Shown here piece after piece: positions 8,723-16,898 of a stretch of 51,416 nucleotides of DNA (within the stretch, counting starts at the first letter, position 1; the number at the start of each line of letters is the position of its first letter). The notes under the pieces were generated by a model. It was given only the letters and a program-made list of their open reading frames with translations, was not told where the DNA came from and made no database searches. Source of the DNA: Bacteroidales bacterium (GTDB lineage: Bacteria > Bacteroidota > Bacteroidia > Bacteroidales > UBA7960); assembly GCA_019429365.1 (NCBI GenBank), contig JAHYJD010000013.1, positions 1-51,416 of the forward strand. Reading direction: 5' to 3'. Made by a program: the position numbers and the translations under genes.

Positions 8723-11700
8723 ATGACGAAGAAACTCCGCTTATTACTCCTTATATTATTGTTTCCGGTTTTTGTGTTTGCACAAAGTGAAGGACGGGCG
8801 TTCAGACTCAATTGGCAGCCAACCGAGCGCATCACTCCTCAACCTGACTTTCATATTGACTTGCTGAGGTTTTCCGGAGCAGTTTACGGAGATTCACTTG
8901 AGAATATCCCTATGTTTTCGTACTCCGTTGAAAACAATATTCCTTTTTTTCGCACTGCGTTTGCAATAGACAACTCAGAATTTGTTCCCGCTACCCTGGA
9001 AGAAACCCGAATACTTGAAGAAGCAGGTTTTGCCTTTTCTGAGATTCAGTTGTTTCAGGGGCAACAGATTACCCGTAAACAGGCCCGCTCGGCAGTTTCG
9101 TTTTTCCCTTTCCGGAAGAATCCTGAGAGCGGGATATACGAAAAGCTCCTGTCTTTTCAGTTGCTCGAAGAAAACACTTACGATCCTACCATTACTTACG
9201 ATGCGCTTCATGACTATGCCGGGCAGTCGGTGCTTTCCAGCGGAAGCTGGTTTAAGGTTTGCGTGGATGAAACCGGTGTATTTCAGCTTACCCACAGCGA
9301 TCTGTCTGAATTGGGTGTGAACATGAATAATCTGCAGAAGGCCAATATTCGTCTTTTTGGCAATGGTGGCGGAATGCTGCCCGAATCCAACAGTTTACCC
9401 CGTATTACCGATCTGAAGGAAAATGCCATTTTTATTTCGGGTGCCCAGTCGGGAACGTTTGGCCCCAACGATTACATTTTATTTTACGGCCAATCGCCCA
9501 ATCAGTGGGTTTTCGACCCGGTACAAAAGGTATTTAACCACGAAGTGCATCTCTATGCCACCGAAAACTGTTACTTTCTTACTACCGACAATGGCCCCGG
9601 CAAGCGCATCGCTGCGCAACCCAGCCTGGCCGCTGCACCCACCCACACCGTTACTACCTTTCAAGATTACGCCTTCCATCAGCGCGACCTGGATAACCTC
9701 ATTGGCAGCGGACGGGTTTGGTATGGTGAAGTTTTCGATGCTACCCTCAGCCGCGATTTTACCTTTACCTTTCCCGACCTGGTGCTTTCCGAGCCTGCGA
9801 GGCTGAAATCCTATGCAGCAGCCCGCTCCATCGTCAACAGTTCGTTTACGGTTTCGGCCGGCAACGGGCAGCTGAATCAGCAAATCACACGAATATTTCC
9901 GGCCAACTACAACGGTGCTTTTGCCAATTTCTCGGTCGACTCCATGTGGTTTACCCTAAACCAGGCCAACCAGGTAAAAGTTACCCTTACCTACAACAGG
10001 CCTGTGGCAGGCTCGCGCGGCTGGCTCAACTATATTGCTGTGAATGTAACCAGGCAACTGCGCTTTAGCGGCTCGCAAATGGCATTTCGCAACGTGCATG
10101 CCATTGGCCAGGGTAATATTGCGCAATACAACCTTGCCAATACCAACAACCAGCTTACCGTTTGGGATATCACCGACCGCTTTAATGTCAAGGCTCAGCA
10201 AACGAGTATGAGCGGAAGCATTATGCAGTTCAGGCAGAAAGCCGATAGCTTGCGCGAGTTTGTTGCCTTTGATGGCAGTTCGTACAAGCGTCCTAAGAGA
10301 AGGGGCCATGTCGACAACCAGAACTTGCATGCCATGCAGCCCGTTGATATGATTATTGTGGTGCCTGAAGCCTTCAAGGCCGAGGCCAATCGCTTGGCCA
10401 GCTTCAGATCGCAGCACGATGGGTTGAGCGTGGCCGTGGTAACCACCGCCCAGGTTTTTAACGAGTTTTCGTCCGGATCGCCCGATGTGGCGGCCATACG
10501 TAACTTTATGAAAATGTTTTACGACCGGGCCGAAACCGAAGCGCAAATGCCCCGGTATCTTTTGCTTTTTGGAAACGGAACTATCGACAACCGCGACCTG
10601 CTGGGTTTTGGCGGTAATCCCATACCAACCTACCAGAGCCTTAATTCGCTGCAGCCCGATCGCTCCTACATGACCGACGACTTCTTTGGCCTTCTCGATG
10701 ATTCCGAAGGCCAGAATGCTGATGGAAATCTCGACATTGGTATTGGCAGACTGCCCGCAAGGACACTGGATGAGGCCCGGACGGTGGTGGATAAGATCAT
10801 CCGGTATGACAACCGCATTCCTGGAATGGAGCCTCTGTCTGATAATATGCAAAATGTGGGGGTGACCTCAAACTATGCCGACTGGCGAAACCTGGTAGTA
10901 CTCATTGCCGACGATCAGGACAATAATACCCATATTCGTGATTCTGAGACCCTTGCCGGTATTATGCAGGATCAGTTTCCGCTTTTCAATGTCGACAAAA
11001 TTTACCTCGACGCTTACCAACAGGTAACCTTGGCAGGAGGCGCACGCTATCCTGAAGTAAATCAGGCCATAAACAACAGGGTAAACCAGGGGGCTTTGCT
11101 TATTAACTACATTGGGCATGGTGGGGTGCTGGGTTTGGCCCATGAACGCATTGTGACCTTTGAAGACATTGCTACCTGGAACAATTATTACAACATGCCC
11201 ATTTTTATGACGGCCACCTGTGAATTTTCCAGTTTTGATCATCCAAATCCCGACGATGTTACCGCAGGTGTACGTATTTTCATGAAGCCCGACGGTGGCG
11301 CTTCAGCCCTTTTCACTACTACGCGTCTGGCCTGGTCAGGGCCAAATCTTACCCTTAACCGTAACTTCATGAATGTGGCCTTCGAGCGCGATCAGCAAGG
11401 GCAGTACCACCGCCTTGGCGATCTCATCAGGCTATCTAAAGTAAACAGTACTGGTCAGCTCGAACATTGGCGAATCCGCAACTTTGTGCTGCTGGGCGAT
11501 CCTTCCATGCAAATGGCCTATCCGAGGTACCAGGTGATTACCGAAAGCATGCCCGATACCATCAGGGCTTTTCAGCAAGTAACCGTAAGCGGGTATATTG
11601 CCGACGAAACAGGTAACCCTCTGCCCGGATACAATGGGGTAGTGTATCCCAGCGTGTTTGATAAAAAGATGAACTACCTTACCCTGGGGCAGGATTCCGA

Positions 11701-12580
11701 CAGCCATGAACTCGACTTCACCATCCGTAATTCCTTGCTTTATAAAGGCAAGGCCAGCGTTACCAATGGGGAGTTCAACTTTTCTTTTATGGTGCCCCAG
11801 GATATTGCCTATAACTTTGGCGAAGGAAAAATCAGCTATTATGCTGACGATGGCTTAAACGATGGTAACGGCTTCTTCAGTGATTTTATAATAGGCGGGT
11901 CGCTTACTGATTACCTGCCCGACAATTCCGGTCCGGAAATCAGGCTTTTTTTGAATGACACCACCTTTGTTTCTGGCGCAACCACAAATCAGAACCCGAT
12001 AATGCTTGGGCTGCTGCGCGACGAAAGCGGGATTAACATCACCGGCAGGATTGGTCATGATATTGTGGCATTCCTCAACGAGGATACTTCAAAACCCATT
12101 GTGCTCAACAATTTTTACCAGGCCGACCTGGATAATTATCAGAGCGGGCGGGTGGTTTACCCATTTTACAGATTGCCCGATGGCCGACACAGCCTTTCGC
12201 TCAGGGCCTGGGATATTCATAATAACCCCTCTGTGGCCACCATTGAGTTTATCGTGAGCCGAACGGCCTCCATTGCGCTCGAGAACCTCATGAATTATCC
12301 AAACCCATTCAGCCAGGAGACCTTCTTTAAGTTTACGCATAACCAGCCTTTTTCAGAGCTTGATGTGCGCATTGAAATTTTCGATCTGAGTGGCCGCCTG
12401 ATACAAACAATAGAAACCATGGTCAACTCACCCAGCTACCAATCGCCTCCAATACATTGGGATGGAAAAGACCGCGAAGGCAGGATGATTGGCGATGGCA
12501 TATACCTTTACAGGCTGGTACTGCAAACACCCGATGGAAACATTTCTACGCTTACCGAGAAGCTGGTGGTGCTCAGATAA
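8723..12580 (+). CDS. porU: Type IX secretion system sortase PorU (C25 peptidase)
   Basis: PorU is the surface cysteine protease that removes the C-terminal sorting domain of T9SS cargo and links the cargo to A-LPS. The preferred start is ATG 8723, because the signal peptide MTKKLRLLLLILLFPVFVFA follows directly; an upstream in-frame ATG (8573) would add 50 untypical residues. From this start the protein has 1285 residues. The gingipain-like C25 core spans roughly 535-930 (PVDMIIVVPEAF, LLFGNGTIDNRD), with a catalytic histidine at His799 (NYIGHGG) and cysteine at Cys833 (MTATCEFS). The last 90 residues form a sorting-domain-like fold (NYPNPF, IEIFDLSGRL, GDGIYLYRLVL, EKLVVLR). PorU itself retains this domain in known systems. 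It is followed by porV. Confidence 0.94.
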   Translation: MTKKLRLLLLILLFPVFVFAQSEGRAFRLNWQPTERITPQPDFHIDLLRFSGAVYGDSLENIPMFSYSVENNIPFFRTAFAIDNSEFVPATLEETRILEEAGFAFSEIQLFQGQQITRKQARSAVSFFPFRKNPESGIYEKLLSFQLLEENTYDPTITYDALHDYAGQSVLSSGSWFKVCVDETGVFQLTHSDLSELGVNMNNLQKANIRLFGNGGGMLPESNSLPRITDLKENAIFISGAQSGTFGPNDYILFYGQSPNQWVFDPVQKVFNHEVHLYATENCYFLTTDNGPGKRIAAQPSLAAAPTHTVTTFQDYAFHQRDLDNLIGSGRVWYGEVFDATLSRDFTFTFPDLVLSEPARLKSYAAARSIVNSSFTVSAGNGQLNQQITRIFPANYNGAFANFSVDSMWFTLNQANQVKVTLTYNRPVAGSRGWLNYIAVNVTRQLRFSGSQMAFRNVHAIGQGNIAQYNLANTNNQLTVWDITDRFNVKAQQTSMSGSIMQFRQKADSLREFVAFDGSSYKRPKRRGHVDNQNLHAMQPVDMIIVVPEAFKAEANRLASFRSQHDGLSVAVVTTAQVFNEFSSGSPDVAAIRNFMKMFYDRAETEAQMPRYLLLFGNGTIDNRDLLGFGGNPIPTYQSLNSLQPDRSYMTDDFFGLLDDSEGQNADGNLDIGIGRLPARTLDEARTVVDKIIRYDNRIPGMEPLSDNMQNVGVTSNYADWRNLVVLIADDQDNNTHIRDSETLAGIMQDQFPLFNVDKIYLDAYQQVTLAGGARYPEVNQAINNRVNQGALLINYIGHGGVLGLAHERIVTFEDIATWNNYYNMPIFMTATCEFSSFDHPNPDDVTAGVRIFMKPDGGASALFTTTRLAWSGPNLTLNRNFMNVAFERDQQGQYHRLGDLIRLSKVNSTGQLEHWRIRNFVLLGDPSMQMAYPRYQVITESMPDTIRAFQQVTVSGYIADETGNPLPGYNGVVYPSVFDKKMNYLTLGQDSDSHELDFTIRNSLLYKGKASVTNGEFNFSFMVPQDIAYNFGEGKISYYADDGLNDGNGFFSDFIIGGSLTDYLPDNSGPEIRLFLNDTTFVSGATTNQNPIMLGLLRDESGINITGRIGHDIVAFLNEDTSKPIVLNNFYQADLDNYQSGRVVYPFYRLPDGRHSLSLRAWDIHNNPSVATIEFIVSRTASIALENLMNYPNPFSQETFFKFTHNQPFSELDVRIEIFDLSGRLIQTIETMVNSPSYQSPPIHWDGKDREGRMIGDGIYLYRLVLQTPDGNISTLTEKLVVLR

Positions 12581-12651
12581 ATTAACGGGGGCGGCCTAAA
12601 ACAAAAGAAATGGAAAAACGTTAAACAACAATATGCAAAGTTTTTATTCGT

Positions 12652-12659
12652 TATATTTG
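12652..12659 (+). promoter_or_regulatory. Candidate -7 element for porV
   Basis: TATATTTG is a perfect TAnnTTTG box in the 251-nt gap between porU and porV, giving a leader of about 165 nt. No clear TTG is found at the expected -33 spacing. The rest of the gap shows no further gene or strong hairpin. Confidence 0.45.
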
Positions 12660-12831
12660 CAATCCGAAAAAAGCAACCTCACTATGGGTGCTTAATTTTC
12701 TTTTAAGACCGTTTTTTTGAATTCTAATAACAAAATTTGTTTGATGCAGCAAGGTTTTTCTGAATTGATTTCATTAGAAAAAGAACAGAGACCTTTGTAG
12801 GCAGCGATCATATAAAACCAACAAATTTCTC

Positions 12832-14034
12832 ATGAAGGATAAGATTTACAGGGTGTTGCTTGCGCTAATGGTGTTGATATCTCCCATGGGGCTTTTTGCC
12901 CAGGAATATACCGATGTGCTGGGTCAGCGTCTCAACACCATTACCACGGCGGTGCCATTTCTAATGATTGCTCCCGACTCACGGGCTGGTGCAATGGGCG
13001 ATGCCGGGGTTTCTTCATCGCCCGACGCTAATTCCATGCACTGGAACCCTGCCAAATATGCCTTTATTGAACAGGAAATGGGTTTTGCCATGAACTATAC
13101 CCCATGGCTGCGTGCCCTGGTGCCCGACATAAACCTCTCTTACCTGAGTGGTTTTAAACGCCTCGATGATGTGCAAACTTTGGCTTTTTCACTTACTTAT
13201 TTCTCTCTTGGTGAGATCAACTTCACCGACGAAGCCGGTGAATTCCTCTTTCCTGTAAAACCCAATGAATTTTCTATTGATGTGGCTTATGCCCGTAAGT
13301 TGGGCGAACATATATCTGGTGCCATTGCAGTAAGATATATCTACTCCAACCTCACCCAGGGCCAGTTTGTGGGCAGCATTGAAACAAAACCAGGCATGGC
13401 CCTGGCTGCCGATGTGTCGGCATTCTATACCCGAGAGTTGAACTGGGACCGCACCCCAACCATTTTTTCAGCAGGCTTTAACGTTTCCAATATTGGTAAT
13501 AAAATATCCTATTCCGACGAGATTAACGCCAACTTCATCCCCATCAATCTCCGGCTGGGACCATCGCTTACCTTTTTGCTCGACGATTACAACCAGTTGT
13601 CGTTCATGGTCGACGTGAACAAGTTGCTGGTGCCTACCCCGCCCATTTACCTGCGCGACGACAATGGTCAGCTGGTAATTGGTGATGATGGTGAATATGT
13701 GATTGATGCAGGCCGCGATCCCAACCGTTCAGTGGTGGCTGGTATCTTTGGTTCGTTTACCGATGCTCCCGGTGGTTTTAAGGAAGAAATAAACGAATTG
13801 ACTTTTTCTGCTGGTGCTGAATACTGGTACGATAAGCAGTTTGCCATCAGGGCTGGTTATTTTCATGAGCACAAAACCAAAGGCGACCGTAAGTATGTTA
13901 CCTTGGGCATTGGCTTGAAATACAATGTGTTTGGGCTGGACTTTGCTTACCTGGTGCCCCTGGCTCAGCGTAGCCCGCTGGAAAACGTGCTGCGTTTTAC
14001 CCTGCATTTCGATTTTGACGCTCTCAGGCAATAA
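12832..14034 (+). CDS. porV: T9SS outer-membrane protein PorV (LptO)
   Basis: PorV is a FadL-like 14-stranded outer-membrane barrel that shuttles secreted cargo from the SprA translocon to the PorU sortase. The 400-residue protein begins with a signal peptide ending GLFAQ and shows the PorV signature AVPFLMIAPDSRAGAMGDAG followed by DANSMHWNPAK at about residues 43-82. Beta-strand-rich sequence runs to the terminal FDFDALRQ. Length and gene order (porU then porV) match other Bacteroidota. A strong terminator follows. Confidence 0.93.
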   Translation: MKDKIYRVLLALMVLISPMGLFAQEYTDVLGQRLNTITTAVPFLMIAPDSRAGAMGDAGVSSSPDANSMHWNPAKYAFIEQEMGFAMNYTPWLRALVPDINLSYLSGFKRLDDVQTLAFSLTYFSLGEINFTDEAGEFLFPVKPNEFSIDVAYARKLGEHISGAIAVRYIYSNLTQGQFVGSIETKPGMALAADVSAFYTRELNWDRTPTIFSAGFNVSNIGNKISYSDEINANFIPINLRLGPSLTFLLDDYNQLSFMVDVNKLLVPTPPIYLRDDNGQLVIGDDGEYVIDAGRDPNRSVVAGIFGSFTDAPGGFKEEINELTFSAGAEYWYDKQFAIRAGYFHEHKTKGDRKYVTLGIGLKYNVFGLDFAYLVPLAQRSPLENVLRFTLHFDFDALRQ

Positions 14035-14056
14035 AATGCATGTGTGAAATATACCG

Positions 14057-14099
14057 GGTCATGGTTATTTTTGTTTACAAATAAACCATGACCTTTTTT
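14057..14099 (+). terminator. Rho-independent terminator after porV
   Basis: GGTCATGGTT (14057-14066) pairs with AACCATGACC (14084-14093), with a further ATTT/AAAT extension inside, followed by TTTTTT. It ends 10 nt before the ispF ATG, so ispF is either leaderless, read through, or started by a promoter overlapping the hairpin. Confidence 0.85.
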
Positions 14100-14109
14100 C
14101 TTTTTACTT

Positions 14110-14586
14110 ATGAATATTCGGGTGGGTTTTGGCTATGATGTGCATCGCCTTCAGGAAGGACGTCCAATGGTAATTGGGGGCGTTACCATACCATTCCATA
14201 AGGGAGGACTGGGCCATTCAGATGCCGATGTGCTGATTCATGCCATAATGGATGCCCTTCTGGGAGCCGCCGGACTGCGCGACATTGGGGTGTATTTTCC
14301 TGACAACGACCAGGCTTTAAAAGACATCGACAGCAAGGTGCTGCTTGCCAGAACCATGGAGCTGATAAAAAAGGAGGGTTATTTTGTTGGCAATGTGGAT
14401 GCCACCATTTGCCTTGAAAAACCTAAAATTGCCGCTTACATTCCAGAAATGCGTAAGATCCTTTCAGGATTGCTTGAAGTGGAGACCGGCCAGGTTTCGG
14501 TAAAAGCCACCACCAGCGAGGGGATGGGCTTTGTGGGTGCCGGCGAAGGCATTACTGCCTATGCCGTTGCCCTGCTTTCAAAATAG
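14110..14586 (+). CDS. ispF: 2-C-methyl-D-erythritol 2,4-cyclodiphosphate synthase
   Basis: IspF cyclises CDP-methylerythritol 2-phosphate in the cytosolic MEP isoprenoid pathway. The 158-residue protein has normal length, the metal ligands Asp10 and His12 in GYDVHR and His44 in DADVLIHA, the LGHSDAD loop, and the C-terminal VKATTSEGMGFVGAGEGI motif. It starts 10 nt after the porV terminator and ends 18 nt from the convergent lptB. Confidence 0.97.
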   Translation: MNIRVGFGYDVHRLQEGRPMVIGGVTIPFHKGGLGHSDADVLIHAIMDALLGAAGLRDIGVYFPDNDQALKDIDSKVLLARTMELIKKEGYFVGNVDATICLEKPKIAAYIPEMRKILSGLLEVETGQVSVKATTSEGMGFVGAGEGITAYAVALLSK

Positions 14587-14604
14587 ATCAATCTTTTTCT
14601 GGAG

Positions 14605-15330
14605 TTACCGTCTTAACTGGAAATTTTCACCCAGGTAAACTTTCCTTACCTCCTCGTCCATTGCTAATTCCTCTGATGTCCCGGCTTTAAGGATAGAACC
14701 TTCAAACAGGAGGTAGGCGCGGTCAGTGATTGAAAGCGTTTCGTGCACGTTGTGGTCGGTAATGAGTACGCCAATGTTTTTTTCCTTCAGCTTCACCACA
14801 ATCTCCTGAATATCTTCTACGGCAATGGGGTCGACGCCGGCAAATGGCTCATCGAGCAAAATAAATTTAGGGTCGACGGCCAGTGAGCGGGCGATCTCGG
14901 TGCGGCGGCGCTCACCTCCCGAAAGGGTAATGCCCAAACTTTTGCGGATGTTCTGCAGGCCAAACTCTTCGAGTAGCCCTTCCAAACGATCCTTTTGGTC
15001 GGCCTTCGACATCTTGGTAAATTCAAGCACCGCTTTAATATTATCTTCCACACTCAGGTTGCGAAAAACACTGGCTTCCTGGGCCAGATAACCAATGCCT
15101 TTTTGCGCCCTGCGATACATGGGCTCACTGGTGATCTCTTCCTGATCGAGAAAAATCTGACCTTCGTTGGGCTTGATCAGTCCTACAATCATATAAAAGG
15201 TAGTGGTTTTTCCGGCACCATTGGGCCCCAGCAATCCCACAATCTCGCCCCTGCTTACTTCAACCGAAACATGGTTTACTACCACGCGTTTCTTATACTT
15301 CTTAATCAGGTTGTTTGTGTGTAGCCTCAT
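14605..15330 (-). CDS. lptB: LPS export ABC transporter ATP-binding protein LptB
   Basis: LptB is the ATPase that powers LPS extraction from the inner membrane through LptFG. In this 241-residue protein the Walker [10 protein letters not shown] is at 35-43, the signature LSGGE at 136-140, and the Walker [13 protein letters not shown] at 157-168 with the LptB-typical FAGVDPIAV. The H-loop is [10 protein letters not shown]. The N-terminal [15 protein letters not shown] matches Bacteroidota LptB. It lies 61 nt downstream of the CMD-like gene and in the same direction as kdsD, so an LPS-related operon is likely. Confidence 0.95.
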   Translation of the reverse strand: MRLHTNNLIKKYKKRVVVNHVSVEVSRGEIVGLLGPNGAGKTTTFYMIVGLIKPNEGQIFLDQEEITSEPMYRRAQKGIGYLAQEASVFRNLSVEDNIKAVLEFTKMSKADQKDRLEGLLEEFGLQNIRKSLGITLSGGERRRTEIARSLAVDPKFILLDEPFAGVDPIAVEDIQEIVVKLKEKNIGVLITDHNVHETLSITDRAYLLFEGSILKAGTSEELAMDEEVRKVYLGENFQLRR

Positions 15331-15391
15331 GAAAGATTTTAAATTGAAAAATGAAAATTGAAAAACAGTTTTAGTAAGGGCAAATGAATGG

Positions 15392-15739
15392 TCAGGATTT
15401 ATTTTCTAATGCTTCCCAGTATTCGACGGCACGGCGCAGGTGAGGTATCACGATGGTTCCGCCAATGATATTTGAAATGGCAAACACTTCAAAAATTTCT
15501 TCCTGCGTTACGCCCAGTTCATGGCATTTTTCAATGTGGTATTTAATGCAGTCGTCGCAACGCAGCACCATTGAGGCGGCCAGCCCAATCATTTCCTTTG
15601 TTTTTGCTGGCAGGGCGCCATCCGTATAGGTGTTGGTGTCGAGGTTAAAAAGACGTTTCAGCACCAGGTTGTCGGCTGCCATGATCTTGTCGTTCATGCG
15701 CTGACGGTATTCGTTGAAATCTTTTACAAGATCGCTCAT
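15392..15739 (-). CDS. Carboxymuconolactone decarboxylase family (AhpD-like) protein
   Basis: This 115-residue all-helical protein has the AhpD/CMD core motif with redox cysteines Cys61 and Cys64 (RCDDC) and His68 (IKYHIEK). Such proteins act as small peroxidase-linked thiol reductases or decarboxylases; this single-domain form is common in Bacteroidota and mostly uncharacterised. It starts 10 nt after kdsD and precedes lptB, so it is probably co-transcribed with LPS genes, although a functional link is not evident. The cysteines favour a thiol-redox role over decarboxylation. Confidence 0.85.
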   Translation of the reverse strand: MSDLVKDFNEYRQRMNDKIMAADNLVLKRLFNLDTNTYTDGALPAKTKEMIGLAASMVLRCDDCIKYHIEKCHELGVTQEEIFEVFAISNIIGGTIVIPHLRRAVEYWEALENKS

Positions 15740-15749
15740 TGTGGCTTTT

Positions 15750-16715
15750 TTAAATAATTCCTTCGTTCAGAATGTCGTGCAGGTGCACCACTCCCTTGTA
15801 TTCGTTATCATCAACGACCAGCAGCTGTGTGATATTATGCTTGCGCATCAACTGCAGGGCGTCAACAGCCAAAGTTTCGCCTTCAATGGTTTTTGGGCCA
15901 GTGGTCATTATATCTTTTGCTGTCAGGGCATTCATTTCGGGATTGCGTTGCAACATGCGCCTCAGGTCGCCATCGGTTATTATTCCGGCCAGTTTTTTCC
16001 CTTCGAGCACAGCAGTGACTCCCAGGCGTTTTCCTGAGATCTCGATAATGACTTCCCGAAGGGGTGTATCAATCTGCACCTGTGGCTTTTCATTCCTGGG
16101 GTATAGGTGGCTCACTTTTGTGTAAAGTTGTTTGCCGAGGGAACCCCCCGGGTGGTAACGGGCAAAATCGCTGGTTGAAAACCCGCGGCACTGCAGCAGT
16201 GCAACAGCCAGGGCGTCGCCCATAACCAACTGAGCCGTAGTGCTTGAAGTGGGGGCAGGGTTGCCTGGGGTGGCTTCCTTTTCCACAGAAGTGTTGATAA
16301 TCAGATCGGCCTGTTGCGCCAGGTAGGAGCTGGTATTGCCTACCATGCCAATGAGCATAGCTCCCAATGATTTGAGCATGGGCGTAAGCACCTTAATTTC
16401 TGGGGTATTGCCGCTGTTGCTGATGCACATCACCACATCGTCGTGCTGCACAATGCCAAGGTCACCGTGAATGGCATCACCAGCGTGCATAAAAATGGCC
16501 GGGGTACCGGTGGAATTGAAAGTGGCCACAATCTTTTGTGCAATAATGGCGCTTTTGCCTATGCCGGTTATCACCACCCGCCCCTTGCAGAAAAGAATGC
16601 TTTCTACGCAGCGCGCAAAGTTATTGTCGATGTAACTTTTAAGGTTGTTTATCGCAAGTAATTCTGTTTCGATGGTCTCAAGGGCAATTTCCCTTATTTC
16701 TTCGCGTGATTTCAC
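15750..16715 (-). CDS. kdsD: Arabinose-5-phosphate isomerase (KpsF/GutQ family)
   Basis: This enzyme interconverts ribulose 5-phosphate and arabinose 5-phosphate, the first step of Kdo synthesis for LPS. The 321-residue protein has an N-terminal SIS domain (VVITGIGKSA, AIHGDLGI, CISNSGNTPEI, about 40-170), the HPGGSLGKQL linker at about 190-200, and two C-terminal CBS domains (ITDGDLRRML, ALQLMRKHNITQLLVVD). Length is standard. It heads the unit with the CMD-like gene and lptB and is divergent from recQ. A -7 box sits about 60 nt upstream. Confidence 0.95.
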   Translation of the reverse strand: MKSREEIREIALETIETELLAINNLKSYIDNNFARCVESILFCKGRVVITGIGKSAIIAQKIVATFNSTGTPAIFMHAGDAIHGDLGIVQHDDVVMCISNSGNTPEIKVLTPMLKSLGAMLIGMVGNTSSYLAQQADLIINTSVEKEATPGNPAPTSSTTAQLVMGDALAVALLQCRGFSTSDFARYHPGGSLGKQLYTKVSHLYPRNEKPQVQIDTPLREVIIEISGKRLGVTAVLEGKKLAGIITDGDLRRMLQRNPEMNALTAKDIMTTGPKTIEGETLAVDALQLMRKHNITQLLVVDDNEYKGVVHLHDILNEGII

Positions 16716-16733
16716 TAAAAAGCTTTGATAAAT

Positions 16734-16856
16734 TAATTTTGTCCGGAACTTTTAATGTGCTAAATTTACTCTACAAACCTACGTGAATTTTTGCAAACCA
16801 TAAAGCGGCTGTGAAAATTACTGGGGGTTGTTTTGCGCAACCCCGGTTTTTATTTT
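16734..16856 (+). ncRNA. Candidate short terminated transcript or attenuated recQ leader
   Basis: In the 183-nt gap between the divergent kdsD and recQ genes, a perfect plus-strand -7 box TAATTTTG (16734-16741) is followed about 80 nt later by a hairpin. Its arms are GGGGTTG 16824-16830 and CAACCCC 16838-16844. A run TTTTTATTTT (16847-16856) follows, giving a textbook rho-independent terminator. No gene lies upstream on the plus strand for this terminator to serve. Either a roughly 100-nt RNA is made or recQ has an attenuated leader. Both elements are seen; transcription is inferred. Confidence 0.35.
16774..16781 (-). promoter_or_regulatory. Candidate -7 element for kdsD-CMD-lptB
   Basis: On the minus strand this reads TAGGTTTG, a perfect TAnnTTTG match, giving a leader of about 50 nt before the kdsD ATG. 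The -33 element is not clear. Confidence 0.4.
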
Positions 16857-16898
16857 AAATTTAGTAATAAGAAAACAATATAAATCGTTTTTGGCGTA

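Noticed and set aside
9956-10852. Open minus-strand frame of 298 codons
   Set aside because: It is a shadow of porU, with no signature and no independent start or promoter.
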